Notes: a model not told the origin generated them from the letters alone. Positions 1 to 8,595 are shown, counted from the stretch's first letter. The stretch is 64,000 bases of DNA from Criblamydia sequanensis CRIB-18 (GCF_000750955.1 NZ_CCEJ010000003.1:1-64000); one strand, 5' to 3'. Numbers and translations are program-made.

Positions 1-42
1 GACAGTTCTTTTTTTAACTGTAAACAGAAAAGTAGTGAGTGA

Positions 43-210
43 ACTAAAAATGGAAACAGAGCGGGAGATATTTTCTATATAAAATTTTTCAGCAGTACTC
101 ATGTAAAAATTTATATAAAGTGGGAAAGCTATTTTCCAACCTATCATAGACTTAAAAGTGATCTTATAGAAATCGGTGCGCAAAAGATTTATTGGGAACC
201 GCTAATCTAA
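43..210 (+). pseudogene. C-terminal remnant of an unrecognised gene
   Basis: An open stretch without a start codon runs from just after a TGA at 40-42 to a TAA at 208-210. It encodes about 55 residues rich in aromatic and basic residues (it contains IYIKWESYFPTYHRLKSDL). The window edge to about 80 is open in a different frame, so this may be the 3' end of a frameshifted gene. I do not recognise the family. It lies just upstream of a SUFU-domain gene, and bacterial SUFU proteins are often immunity proteins, so an eroded toxin or immunity partner is one reading. The rest of 1-366 shows nothing else. Confidence 0.25.
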
Positions 211-366
211 AAATAGACTTAGAGTTCAGATTTTAGAGAAAAATTGTTACTTACCAAATCAAATGACTAGATAGGATAAAACATTTTGAAGTAAACAGGA
301 ACTTCTATTAAAATGGCAGGTTAATTTATATTTTAATCCTTATATTAATAAAATAATAGTAGATTG

Positions 367-1014
367 ATGCTTTCCGATGAAAATACTTATGACATTCTCT
401 CCCGCCATGTGGAAAAATTTTTTGGACAAGTAGATGGTGTGCTGCATGAGGTCTCAAGAGAGCCGCCGCATGTAGATGTTTTGATTATCAAAGCAACAGA
501 GGAGAAGCCTTTTCATGTACTTATTACCTCTGGAATGAGCGACCTTCCAATGAATACACCAAATGCTGATGTGCCGGCTTATATCGAATTAATGTTAGTG
601 CTGCCATCTAATTGGCAGATGCCGAAATCCTTCGAAATAGTTGGGGAGAATCAACAAGAATGGCACTGGCCCATTGATTTATTAAGATATCTAGCCCACT
701 TTCCTCATTCATATGGCACGTGGCTTGGATTTGGACATACGATCCCTAATGGGGATTCGTTTGCCTCCTTTTCAAACAATACGTTGTTATGTGGAACCAT
801 CATTCTTCCTCCTTGTTATATGCCTAAGGAATTTCAAAAGCTGTCCATAAACAAAGAAAAACACATTCAGTTTTTTAGTGTGGTCCCTTTATATCAAGAA
901 GAAATGGACTTGAAGCAGGAGCAAGGGACAGGCGTACTCCTTGATCTTTTTAATCAAAATGGCATTAATGAATTACTTATCGTGGATCGAGTGAACGTGG
1001 CTCGCCTTTTATAA
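367..1014 (+). CDS. SUFU (suppressor of fused) domain protein
   Basis: This is a soluble protein of about 215 aa matching the bacterial SUFU domain (PF05076) over nearly its whole length. The matching features are an N-terminal EVSREPPHVDVLIIKA strand, a centre with FHVLITSGMSDLPMN, YIELMLVLP and a WPIDLLRYLA helix, and the late FFSVVPLYQEEMDLK segment. No signal peptide or membrane segment is visible. A TTG sits directly before the ATG at 367, and neither has a convincing Shine-Dalgarno sequence. In other bacteria, SUFU proteins act as immunity proteins in polymorphic toxin systems. No intact toxin gene is present here, only the short remnant upstream, so it may be an orphan immunity or a host-interaction protein. 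The function is inferred; the family call is firm. Confidence 0.8.
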   Translation: MLSDENTYDILSRHVEKFFGQVDGVLHEVSREPPHVDVLIIKATEEKPFHVLITSGMSDLPMNTPNADVPAYIELMLVLPSNWQMPKSFEIVGENQQEWHWPIDLLRYLAHFPHSYGTWLGFGHTIPNGDSFASFSNNTLLCGTIILPPCYMPKEFQKLSINKEKHIQFFSVVPLYQEEMDLKQEQGTGVLLDLFNQNGINELLIVDRVNVARLL

Positions 1015-1098
1015 AAGCTTGTGTGATTCATGCACTTTAATGAAAAGCTACTTCATTTTAGTCAAGAGTTGGTGCGGGCTTAAAGTTTATGCCTTAAG

Positions 1099-2655
1099 CT
1101 ACATTGCGTATTCGACGATTCTTTTCTCTTTTAGGACGGAGACCTTGATCTTCCCCGGGTAATTGACGTTGAGCTCAATTTTTTTTCTTAGCTCACGAGC
1201 TAAATCCGGCAAGCTGTTGTCATCGACAAGATCGGGCTTAACAAAAATGCGGACCTCGCGGCCGGCTTGTAAAGCATAGGCTTCTGACACTTGGCTAAAA
1301 GATGAGGCCACTTCTTCTAATTTAACAAGACGTTTGATGTAGTCTTCAACAGCTTCATTTCTTGCACCGGGGCGGGCCGCAGATAAAGCATCAGCTGAAG
1401 AGGTTAAGCTTCCAACAAGGGTTATCGGTTCAATTTCTTGATGGTGGCATCCTATCCCATTGGCAACTTCCATAGATTCCCCATTTTTAAGGGCCATCTG
1501 CATCCCAATTAAAGCATGAGTGCCTTCAAATTCATGGGTGAGCGCTTTACCGATGTCATGCAAAAGCCCGATTCGTTTTGCGAGTTTAACATCTAAATTA
1601 AGTTCTGCTGCCATTAGCCCCATCAGATGGGAGACTTCTATACTATGCTCAAGGACATTTTGACCAAAGCTATACCTTAAGGAAAGATGCCCAAGAAGCT
1701 TTGTCAATTGCGGAGAGAGATTGAAAATACCCACTTTAAAAGCAGCCTCTTCTCCGGTTTTTAAAAGCTTGCTTTCCAAATTTTCTTTCGCTTTCTCAAA
1801 CACCTCTTCAATCCGGGTTGGGTGTATGCGGCCATCAGATACAAGTTCAGTTAAAGCAAGCTTTGCCGTTTGAATCCTAAAGGGATCAAAGCCCGAAATA
1901 ATAATGGCTTTAGGAGTATCATCAATAAGAAAGTTAACCCCTGAAATACGCTCCAAGGTTCTAATATTCCGGCCTTCTTTTCCAATAATGCGAGCTTTTA
2001 TTTCTTCACCCGGAAGATGCACTGTCGATACGGTACACTCAGAGACGCAAGCTAGGGCCACCCTTCCAATAGCTGTTACGATGACTTTTTTTGCAAGAGC
2101 CTCTTTTTGCTGTTCTAATTCCTCTGAAAATAATTGAACCGCTTTCTCTTTGTCTTGTTTTAACTCCGTTTCAATTCTATCGATGAATAGACGCTTCGCT
2201 TCTTCTTTCGAAATTTCAGAAATTTTTTCTAAAGAACCTTCGATTTCCTTTTTTTTATTCAAAAGGGAAGCTTCAAGATCTCTTAAAGTCTCTTCTTTCT
2301 CTTTTAAGAAGGATTCCTTTTTTTCAATTTCTTGCATTTTTTTTTCGAGGGAGGAGAGGTAGGATTCTATGTTGTCTTGCTTGACCTTTAACCGATCTTC
2401 TTCTTCTTTTAATTTTCGCCTTTCTTTTTGCTCCATGGCATACAAGTTTTCCTTAAAGGAAAGCTCTTTTTGCTTGATCTCAAAGTCTTTGGCTTGTTTT
2501 TCTTTTAATGATTCTGATTCAGCTTTAGCTAAAATAGATTGGGCAAGAGTATGGAAGTCTTTAAGTTTGATTTTTTGATAGATAAGAAGCGCTAGGATGC
2601 CGAAGAAAAATCCACCTGTTGTAAGAATAAAGGCTAAGAAAAGATCGTCATCCAT
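1099..2655 (-). CDS. rny: Ribonuclease Y
   Basis: RNase Y is a membrane-anchored endoribonuclease that starts mRNA decay. The 518-aa protein has the usual architecture. One N-terminal transmembrane segment (about residues 5-25) is followed by a long charged coiled coil (about 35-190). Next comes a KH RNA-binding domain with the GxxG loop in IIGKEGRNIRTLE, then an HD domain with the metal-binding HD in LLHDIGKA and a C-terminal region ending in IVEYAM. Length and order are normal for the family, and the gene looks intact. It lies 43 bp downstream of the CNNM/CBS gene on the same strand and may be cotranscribed with it. Confidence 0.96.
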   Translation of the reverse strand: MDDDLFLAFILTTGGFFFGILALLIYQKIKLKDFHTLAQSILAKAESESLKEKQAKDFEIKQKELSFKENLYAMEQKERRKLKEEEDRLKVKQDNIESYLSSLEKKMQEIEKKESFLKEKEETLRDLEASLLNKKKEIEGSLEKISEISKEEAKRLFIDRIETELKQDKEKAVQLFSEELEQQKEALAKKVIVTAIGRVALACVSECTVSTVHLPGEEIKARIIGKEGRNIRTLERISGVNFLIDDTPKAIIISGFDPFRIQTAKLALTELVSDGRIHPTRIEEVFEKAKENLESKLLKTGEEAAFKVGIFNLSPQLTKLLGHLSLRYSFGQNVLEHSIEVSHLMGLMAAELNLDVKLAKRIGLLHDIGKALTHEFEGTHALIGMQMALKNGESMEVANGIGCHHQEIEPITLVGSLTSSADALSAARPGARNEAVEDYIKRLVKLEEVASSFSQVSEAYALQAGREVRIFVKPDLVDDNSLPDLARELRKKIELNVNYPGKIKVSVLKEKRIVEYAM

Positions 2656-2698
2656 TTACGCTACCCACTCATCATTCTGGAGATTCTAGGTTATGACA

Positions 2699-4063
2699 CT
2701 AATCCTGTTTTAAGGAAAGAACATCTCCATCTTCGCTATCATACTGTACTTTTGGTCTTATTCTGACTTTTTCAACCAGCCTGTCATTTGACTTAATCAC
2801 TTCCAACGTAAATTCATCGCTATCGATAATAAACCCTTTTGGAGGAATTTCACCGGCGCAATGGAAAAGGTAGCCTGCCAAGGTATCGTATTCACCTTCT
2901 TCCGGGATCGTAATGCCTAACTGTTCTTCGATATCTAGAATACTCATTCTAGCATCGACAAGCCAAGTGCCGTCGGCTTGCGTAATAAACAAGGCTTCTT
3001 CTTCGTCATACTCATCAGCTATTTGACCGACAATATCTTCGAGAATATCTTCTATGGTAATGATGCCGTCTGTACCGCCATATTCATCAACCACAATAGC
3101 TAGGTGAACTTGTTTTTTTCGAAATTCCTGAAGGAGGGAAGATATTTTTTTAGTTTCGGGAGTATACATCACGGGCTTCATGATGGTTGATATCGGGGCT
3201 TCTAAAACAGCCGGGTCGTTATTCTTAGCCGCATATTCCATGTATTTACTGAGAATATCTTTGTACATCAATATCCCGACGATGTTATCTACCGTCTCAT
3301 CATAAACAGGTATTCGGCTGTAGCCTTCTTCTTCAAGTAAATTCGCAGCTTCCTTTATGGACTTTGTACTCTCGAGTGTAAAGACATCGACCCTTGGAAC
3401 CATAACCTCGCGGGTTAAATGCTCGCAAAAAGAGAGGACGGAGGCTATTAATTTTTTTTCGTTATTATCGAGGCCTTCTTTTAGGGAGGATTGACGGATA
3501 ATACTCATCAATTCCTTTTTAGCCAGGGTTTCAGGCTCGCCCGCCGTATCTAAATAGATCGTCTTTGAGAAGATCCTTGTAATTTTTAAAAAGAGGTAGG
3601 TTAAGGGGAAGGCGATAAATAGAAAGGGGGACGCGATAGGGGTGACCCTTTTTAACGTGCTTTCCGGGTATTTTGTTCCAAGTATTCTTGGCAGCCAATC
3701 CGAAAGGGCAAAAGAGCCGATAAGGAGGAGCAGTAAAAGGGAAAGAGCGAGAGGATTAAATTGTATTTCATGATTGGAAGTCCAGCTTGCCGTAGAGAGC
3801 AAAATCGCGGTTGTCGCGCTTCCTGCAAAAATAAATCGACAGATGTTTAGAGCTGAGGTTGTCGCAAAAAAAAGACCTTCATATTCTTCGTTTGGAAAAA
3901 ATAGCTTGTGGAAAGGACGGTAGAAAAATCGGTTTCCAAGCATTTTCAGCCATTTGATGCTTTCTTTTTCATGGATGCTTCTTAAAGCAGAACTTAAAGC
4001 CGTTAGAAAGAAAGCTCCTATGAGGAATATAAAAGCTATTAAAGTAAAATAAAACGGTGACAG
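2699..4063 (-). CDS. CNNM/CorC-family transporter with CBS pair (TlyC-like), CTG start
   Basis: The domain order is an N-terminal DUF21/CNNM membrane domain, a CBS pair (from about residue 200; RIPVYDETVDNIVGILMYKD and HLAIVVDEYGGTDGIITIED), then a CorC_HlyC C-terminal domain. The family moves or senses divalent cations such as Mg2+. The first ATG (3943) would cut off the first helix. The frame stays open to 4093 and encodes a hydrophobic SPFYFTLIAFIFLIGAFFL segment. The only usable upstream start is CTG at 4061-4063, preceded five bases earlier by a perfect GGAGG. I therefore place the start there (454 aa). It begins 22 bp after the ybeY stop, matching the ybeY-CBS order I recall from Chlamydia. 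The start is inferred from Shine-Dalgarno and topology. Confidence 0.9.
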   Translation of the reverse strand: MSPFYFTLIAFIFLIGAFFLTALSSALRSIHEKESIKWLKMLGNRFFYRPFHKLFFPNEEYEGLFFATTSALNICRFIFAGSATTAILLSTASWTSNHEIQFNPLALSLLLLLLIGSFALSDWLPRILGTKYPESTLKRVTPIASPFLFIAFPLTYLFLKITRIFSKTIYLDTAGEPETLAKKELMSIIRQSSLKEGLDNNEKKLIASVLSFCEHLTREVMVPRVDVFTLESTKSIKEAANLLEEEGYSRIPVYDETVDNIVGILMYKDILSKYMEYAAKNNDPAVLEAPISTIMKPVMYTPETKKISSLLQEFRKKQVHLAIVVDEYGGTDGIITIEDILEDIVGQIADEYDEEEALFITQADGTWLVDARMSILDIEEQLGITIPEEGEYDTLAGYLFHCAGEIPPKGFIIDSDEFTLEVIKSNDRLVEKVRIRPKVQYDSEDGDVLSLKQD

Positions 4064-4085
4064 AAAGGCCTCCGAAAGACAGGTA

Positions 4086-4541
4086 TTAGACTTCTAATAT
4101 CAGTTTTTGTTTTTTTAAATGATTCATAATTTTTTTTTCTTCCGACCGCATCACTTTGCGTTCAATTTCCGTTATATCATCATAGCCGATAAGATGCAAA
4201 AGGCCATGAATTATATAGAGGGAAACCTCTTCATTGACGGGGAGGTTTTCGGAGCTTGCGTATTCTATGGCTACCTTCGGGCAGACAAAAATTTCACCAA
4301 GACAGCTAAGCTCATCCGGTTCATCATCACTTGGATCTAGGGGGAAAGAGATGCAATCGGTGGGGGAGGGGTCGTTAAAAAACTCATCGTGAAGAGCGGA
4401 AATTGTTTTTTTTGTAACAAAATAGATCGATACCGTTTTAGTCGGCACTTTTTTAAAATCAAGAGCTTCTTTAACAAGCTGTTTCACTTGCAAAGCTTTG
4501 ATTTTTAGGTCTTTTTGATTATTTTGAACGAGTACTTTCAC
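4086..4541 (-). CDS. ybeY: Endoribonuclease YbeY (16S rRNA maturation)
   Basis: YbeY is a metal-dependent endoribonuclease for rRNA maturation and ribosome quality control. The protein has the DCISFPLD strand and the metal-site motif HGLLHLIGYDD. The third ligand position is Asp rather than the usual His, a substitution I believe occurs in the family. I chose GTG at 4541 (VKVLVQNNQKD, 151 aa, a normal length). The frame also continues to a TTG at 4589, but that would overlap the preceding gene and would run through a perfect hairpin at 4554-4573. The gene sits between two tiny basic-protein genes and the CNNM transporter. This placement with translation-related genes fits its role. Confidence 0.92.
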   Translation of the reverse strand: MKVLVQNNQKDLKIKALQVKQLVKEALDFKKVPTKTVSIYFVTKKTISALHDEFFNDPSPTDCISFPLDPSDDEPDELSCLGEIFVCPKVAIEYASSENLPVNEEVSLYIIHGLLHLIGYDDITEIERKVMRSEEKKIMNHLKKQKLILEV

Positions 4542-4553
4542 AGGGTTAAATCT

Positions 4554-4573
4554 CTCGCCGCAAAAACGGCGAG
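4554..4573 (-). promoter_or_regulatory. Perfect 7-bp hairpin just upstream of the ybeY GTG
   Basis: CTCGCCG and CGGCGAG form a perfect stem with a six-base loop between the stop of the small basic protein and the GTG of ybeY. No U-tract follows it on the minus strand, so a simple terminator is unlikely. Its 3' arm supplies GAG of a possible Shine-Dalgarno (GAGAG), so folding could limit ybeY translation. This role is inferred. Confidence 0.45.
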
Positions 4574-4581
4574 TTATAATT

Positions 4582-4740
4582 TTAAGCAACCGGCGTTTTT
4601 GGGAGGCCAGTAACGCGCTTATTTTTGCCTTCTTCCCAACGACCTAATTTTTTTAAGATGTCGATACGCTCAAATCTTTTAACGACATTTCGTTTTTGCG
4701 TACCTTTGTTGGATTTCCCGAAGCTTGGATGTCTTGACAT
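4582..4740 (-). CDS. Small basic protein, Chlamydiae/Verrucomicrobia/Planctomycetes family (TIGR04137-like)
   Basis: This is a 52-aa basic protein beginning MSRHPSFGKSNKGTQKRNVV, with a FERIDILKKLGRW core and a GLPKTPVA tail. I recognise this pattern as the short protein family conserved in Chlamydiae and related phyla. The frame extends further upstream, but the ATG at 4740 gives the family N-terminus. The function is unknown. Its basic composition and the neighbouring ybeY suggest an RNA- or ribosome-associated role, which is inference. It follows the upstream small gene by 13 bp. Confidence 0.85.
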   Translation of the reverse strand: MSRHPSFGKSNKGTQKRNVVKRFERIDILKKLGRWEEGKNKRVTGLPKTPVA

Positions 4741-4753
4741 TGTTAAACCTAAA

Positions 4754-4927
4754 TTATTTAAATTTGGGGATAAACGCTGACTTAGCAAGGTCACCTTGCA
4801 AGGCGTTTGAATTTTCTTTAAACCCTTTTGGCAAATTATCCTTTAAAGGGCCAGTTTTTGCTGACGGCTTGCGATGCTTGCGAGGAGATTGCATCCGTCT
4901 TTCGTTTTGTTTGCTCATCCGCGTCAT
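4754..4927 (-). CDS. Tiny basic protein, conserved-cluster partner (57 aa)
   Basis: This 57-aa gene has ATG at 4927 preceded by AGGAGAATATC, a good Shine-Dalgarno at normal spacing, and ends in TAA at 4754. The protein (MTRMSKQNERRMQSPRKHR... then SAFIPKFK at the end) is strongly basic and has no membrane segment. It directly precedes the small basic protein gene and ybeY in the same orientation. Chlamydia has, from memory, two tiny genes at the same place before ybeY, so this is probably their counterpart. No function can be assigned; an RNA- or ribosome-binding role is a guess from charge and neighbours. Confidence 0.75.
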   Translation of the reverse strand: MTRMSKQNERRMQSPRKHRKPSAKTGPLKDNLPKGFKENSNALQGDLAKSAFIPKFK

Positions 4928-5144
4928 GATATTCTCCTGAATTGAGACCCAAAGTATAGTCTAGTTTTTTTTCTTTCGCAAGGATTTTTAAGGAAAGAAT
5001 TTTAGATTAGAAGTCTCTTTAAGAAGCTTTTTCTAGAGGGCCTCTTTTTTATTCTCGCTTTAAAATAAAAATTTACCAAATCCTTGTAAAATAACTATTA
5101 AGATGTTATACTTTAAGGTAAGAAAAATTAAGGAGATTTTTTCT

Positions 5145-6620
5145 ATGCCTAGAGGGGATTCAATTTCGCGCTATGACGGCTCGGCGGATCTCTTTTCAAT
5201 CCAGAACGCTCCCGGCAAGGTAAAAACAGCTCCTATTCAAAATAAATCATCTGCCCCGGACACTATAAGCACTTCCGAGGCTAAAAATACTCCTGCACCG
5301 CCCAAAGTCGAACCCTCAGATTTTAGAGTTCCGAAGGACCGCATCGTTGAGATTGGAAAAGCGGGCCGCTTTGTTTTTTTTGCGATTGCAGCGCCTCCTT
5401 ATCTTTTACTCTATTCCCTCCCGAAATGGGTTTTAGTATCAGCTGTCCCTCAACTTTTTGCTTCGATGATGGGTGTTTTGAATCAAGGTCAATCTTTGGT
5501 TCAAAAAATGTTGCAGGCACTTTATGAAAAACTTGCGGCTTCCCTTAGAGACCTTCAAGGAATGATAAGATGGACTCCGACAAAACTTGAGAAAGGGGAG
5601 CTTTCCTTTTTCAAAAACGCCTTAAAAGTTTTGAATTTCCCTCTCGTTAAAATTAGGGAAGGAGCTAAGGTTGCTCAAAAGAAAGCTGAAGCGCTTCTAA
5701 AATCCTTTAGCGAAGGTATGAAAAGGTCTTTTGAAAAGCTAAAAAAACGAATCATTGATATTGCCAAGCAAATAAAACATCCGATTTCAGAAGCTCAAGC
5801 GAAAGTAAAGAAATTTAGTCTTGATCTAATGAGTTTTTCGTCCTTTTCAATGCCCCTTCCGACTTTAAAATTTGAGCTTTTAAAAAATTATGATTTCTCA
5901 GTTTTTAATCCTCTAAAAAATATTAAAAGTGGTTTAAAAACTGCCAAAAACTTGCTTTCCATTCCAAAAAATATGGCCAAAGAGGTTTACCGCCAAAGTA
6001 GAAAATGGGTGGGACCCGGAATTAAGTGGGCAAGCGCTCAAGCTAAGAGAGTGGGAAAAACATTAACGAAAGCAATTTCTTTTTTTGAAAAACAGGGAAA
6101 AAAAGCAAGTCAAAAGGTAAAGGAAGCCGCCTCCTTTATTGGTAAAAAGGTTTCAAAACGCCTCAAAGTAGCTCAAAATACTGTTTCAAATCAGTGGCAT
6201 CGTTTTTTACGCTGGTTAAAGGAAACCGCTTGGCCTTGGATTTGTAAAAAATTGCCTTTTATTCCAAAATCCATTCAACTTGCTCAAAAATCCTATCGAA
6301 GGGTTGCAGAGGCTCTTCATACCGCTAACAATTTTTTAAAAATAACAATTAACGCCCTTCGTCAAAAATTTCAAAATCAATTCAATCTATATAGGCTTAA
6401 GGTTAATTCTTTTTTTAAAAAAGTAATCAAAGGCCTTACTTTTCTCAATATAATAAAGGTGCTTGGCTCAACTCTAATAAAGCTAAAAAACCGAATCGGC
6501 TATTTTTTTAGCTATTCAAGCTGGTTTATTAAATCAGTTTTTAAATCCTTTCAACTATTATTCAATGAACTTTCTCTCGAGATGGGGAGTTGGTTTAAAA
6601 ATGATCCTAAAAGCAGCTAA
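5145..6620 (+). CDS. Unrecognised very basic protein with N-terminal hydrophobic region
   Basis: I do not recognise this 491-aa protein. The ATG at 5145 is preceded by AAGGAG at good spacing, so I use it rather than an upstream in-frame ATG at 5103. The N-terminus (MPRGDSISRYDGSADLFS) is polar and Ser/Pro-rich. A hydrophobic region at about residues 70-115 could form two membrane segments. The rest is dominated by Lys-rich amphipathic helices. A polar start, a membrane hairpin and long helices resemble chlamydial type III-secreted proteins in general outline only. Its 3' end overlaps the convergent gene by 63 bp. Confidence 0.7.
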   Translation: MPRGDSISRYDGSADLFSIQNAPGKVKTAPIQNKSSAPDTISTSEAKNTPAPPKVEPSDFRVPKDRIVEIGKAGRFVFFAIAAPPYLLLYSLPKWVLVSAVPQLFASMMGVLNQGQSLVQKMLQALYEKLAASLRDLQGMIRWTPTKLEKGELSFFKNALKVLNFPLVKIREGAKVAQKKAEALLKSFSEGMKRSFEKLKKRIIDIAKQIKHPISEAQAKVKKFSLDLMSFSSFSMPLPTLKFELLKNYDFSVFNPLKNIKSGLKTAKNLLSIPKNMAKEVYRQSRKWVGPGIKWASAQAKRVGKTLTKAISFFEKQGKKASQKVKEAASFIGKKVSKRLKVAQNTVSNQWHRFLRWLKETAWPWICKKLPFIPKSIQLAQKSYRRVAEALHTANNFLKITINALRQKFQNQFNLYRLKVNSFFKKVIKGLTFLNIIKVLGSTLIKLKNRIGYFFSYSSWFIKSVFKSFQLLFNELSLEMGSWFKNDPKSS

Positions 6621-8243
6621 GCCTTTTAAGTTCGCTTGAAAAAATTCGCAAGAAGCAAGTCTTACTTGAATCTCAGGGTATTTTTTTTCAAATTCGGTTT
6701 GCTCTATAGTAAGATTATCTTTCGCGTTGCCTGAAAGTTCAATAAATGAAAGAGGCACCGTTCCGTATAAAAACTGATGTTCTGTCAATGAAAATTGAAA
6801 GCTGCCGAAGAGGTCTTTAAACGCTCTATTAACAGCTCGCGTCCATTCTGTTGCGCTTGTTATTTGTTTAAATCTGCGCTTGAAATATAAATTAAATTGC
6901 TCTCTCGTGAAGGTACGATTCCAATAGGGGACGGCTGTTTCCCGCCCTGCCGGATGTGCGGTGGCAAGAAAAGAGTTATAGAGGCGATAAACGGGTTCAA
7001 TTTTATTTTTACTTTCATTAAATCTTGAAAATTGCAAGACGATAAAAAAGTGGCCTCCAAAAATTTCATTCGCCACTTTTGAAGCCAGGTAGCAAGAATT
7101 CAAACGAACGATATAAAGCCTATATTGATCCAAATCTTTACTATCTAGAAGAGTGGTCTCTCCAAGTTTTAAGGCCCTTGAAAAAGCTTTGTAACTTGTG
7201 ATTTTATGGACAAAGTTATCAATCACTTTAGCCGGTCCTAAAAAGAGAGAGGAGATAGCAAGAGTATTAATTTTGCAGTGAGAGATTAAAGTTGAGGGAA
7301 TGGTCAAGATGTAATCTACGTCATTTGGATTTCGATCTTCAATTAAAGTTAAAAGTTTAATGCCTCTATCGAACAAGTAAAGTTCAGGCTCTAAACAAGC
7401 CGTATCAACCGATCCTAAAAGAGTGAGCAGATGAGATCCAAGACCTGATTCCGCATCAAAAATTTTAAGAGGCCTCTCAATTAAGAAACGAACGTTCGCA
7501 AGCGTTTTAAAGCCAAGGGGAAGACAAGAATAAGGGGTTAAAAAAATTCGATCGGAACATTTTTGACTGATGAAATCAGCTTTGGCTTTTTCAATCTCGC
7601 ATGCGGCGCTTGAGAATGAAAATCTTTTGTAGTCGGCGAAAAAAAAGGGAATATTTAAGCTATGGAGACATTTTTTTAATGCAGCTAAGTTAGCAAAGCT
7701 CTTCGGAGAGGAAAAAGGAAGAATATCATCAAAATGATTTTCTAAAATCAAGTATCTATCATTTGTTTGTAACAAAAGAAAATTGATTTTTCGCCCCTTT
7801 GAGACGGAATTTATGCGGTAAAGAAAGCCTGTGTCCGGATCCTTTTCCTGATTCCTTTTCATTTGATAAAAAAGGTCATGGAAATCAAAAAAACTTTTAT
7901 GTGCATCCTTCCGATACCACTCTAAGGCGTCTTTTTTTCCAAATAGAACTCTACCAAGAGCGCCTTCTAATACGCGAGTGTTTTTAAGATATTCGGCCAT
8001 ATTCAAAAAAATGCTTTGAACTGTAGTGCTGCAATTTTTATTTTCGACCCAGCTAGAAGCTTTGGCTTTCAAGCAAGTGATTAGTTCAGCGTACATCCAA
8101 AGCTCTAAAGTGAAGGGAGCTCTAGCTATTTCTACAAGCTCTTGAAGGGTATAGTTAATACACTCTTGAGGTTCTAAGAGAGGTTGTGGTAGAGTTTCTT
8201 TTTCTATAAGTTCTGTTCTGCAGGAATAAATGCTGACAGTCAT
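6558..8243 (-). CDS. Unrecognised 561-aa protein
   Basis: This is a long, clearly coding frame beginning MTVSIYSCRTELIEKETLPQ with no signal peptide. A central stretch, IFDAESGLGSHLLTLLGSV, looks like a glycine-rich Rossmann motif as in SAM methyltransferases, followed by CLEPELYLFDRG, which would fit the acidic second strand. The remaining typical motifs are not visible, so a methyltransferase fold is only a possibility. Its last 21 codons overlap the convergent gene ending at 6620. It has no operon partner. It is probably a lineage-specific protein, possibly an effector. Confidence 0.65.
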   Translation of the reverse strand: MTVSIYSCRTELIEKETLPQPLLEPQECINYTLQELVEIARAPFTLELWMYAELITCLKAKASSWVENKNCSTTVQSIFLNMAEYLKNTRVLEGALGRVLFGKKDALEWYRKDAHKSFFDFHDLFYQMKRNQEKDPDTGFLYRINSVSKGRKINFLLLQTNDRYLILENHFDDILPFSSPKSFANLAALKKCLHSLNIPFFFADYKRFSFSSAACEIEKAKADFISQKCSDRIFLTPYSCLPLGFKTLANVRFLIERPLKIFDAESGLGSHLLTLLGSVDTACLEPELYLFDRGIKLLTLIEDRNPNDVDYILTIPSTLISHCKINTLAISSLFLGPAKVIDNFVHKITSYKAFSRALKLGETTLLDSKDLDQYRLYIVRLNSCYLASKVANEIFGGHFFIVLQFSRFNESKNKIEPVYRLYNSFLATAHPAGRETAVPYWNRTFTREQFNLYFKRRFKQITSATEWTRAVNRAFKDLFGSFQFSLTEHQFLYGTVPLSFIELSGNAKDNLTIEQTEFEKKYPEIQVRLASCEFFQANLKGLAAFRIIFKPTPHLERKFIE

Positions 8244-8385
8244 CTTTCATACCCTTAGATAAATGTTATCCAAATTATGAAAATCAGATTAGGGGTATAA
8301 ATATATGATTACAAGCGGGTTAATGAATTAAATTATTTTCTTTATTACCTAGGGCAAGCTTTTATTATTTTCTCTTATAAAATGC

Positions 8386-8415
8386 TTGAGTGGAAAAGAT
8401 GATTTTTGTTATAAC
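8386..8415 (+). promoter_or_regulatory. Sigma-70-like promoter for the tRNA pair
   Basis: TTGAGT (8386-8391) and TATAAC (8410-8415) are separated by 18 bp and lie 14 bp before the tRNA-Thr gene. Spacing and position fit a housekeeping promoter for both tRNAs. This is based on sequence only. Confidence 0.5.
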
Positions 8416-8429
8416 TTGCGCATACTTTA

Positions 8430-8502
8430 GCTGGTATAGCTCAACTGGTAGAGCACCTGACTTGTAATCAGGCGGTTGTGGGTTCAAGTCCTACTGCCAG
8501 CA
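8430..8502 (+). tRNA. tRNA-Thr (anticodon TGT)
   Basis: A full cloverleaf can be drawn. The acceptor arms GCTGGTA and TGCCAGC pair across all seven positions with one G-T. The D arm is GCTC...GAGC, and the anticodon stem CCTGA/TCAGG encloses CTTGTAA, giving anticodon TGT. The T loop is TTCAAGT. The discriminator is A, and CCA is not encoded. It is followed 10 bp later by tRNA-Tyr. Confidence 0.96.
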
Positions 8503-8512
8503 AACCTTTACA

Positions 8513-8595
8513 GGGGGTGTTGCATAGCGGCCTATTGCAACGGACTGTAAATCCGTCGACTTCGGTCTTCGTTGGTTCGAATCCAACCACCCCCA
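8513..8595 (+). tRNA. tRNA-Tyr (anticodon GTA)
   Basis: This is a class II tRNA with a long variable arm. The acceptor arms GGGGGTG and CACCCCC pair, and the anticodon stem ACGGA/TCCGT encloses CTGTAAA, giving anticodon GTA. The variable arm CGACTTCGGTCTTCG is typical of bacterial tRNA-Tyr. The T stem is GTTGG/CCAAC with loop TTCGAAT. CCA is not encoded. Confidence 0.96.

Noticed and set aside
2150-2578. Plus-strand open frames inside the rny gene
   Set aside because: They are shadows of the coiled-coil coding region on the other strand, with low-complexity Ser/Phe composition and no ribosome-binding site.
4587-4589. TTG as the start of ybeY
   Set aside because: It would overlap the preceding gene, read through a perfect hairpin and add residues not typical of YbeY. 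The GTG at 4541 gives a normal length.
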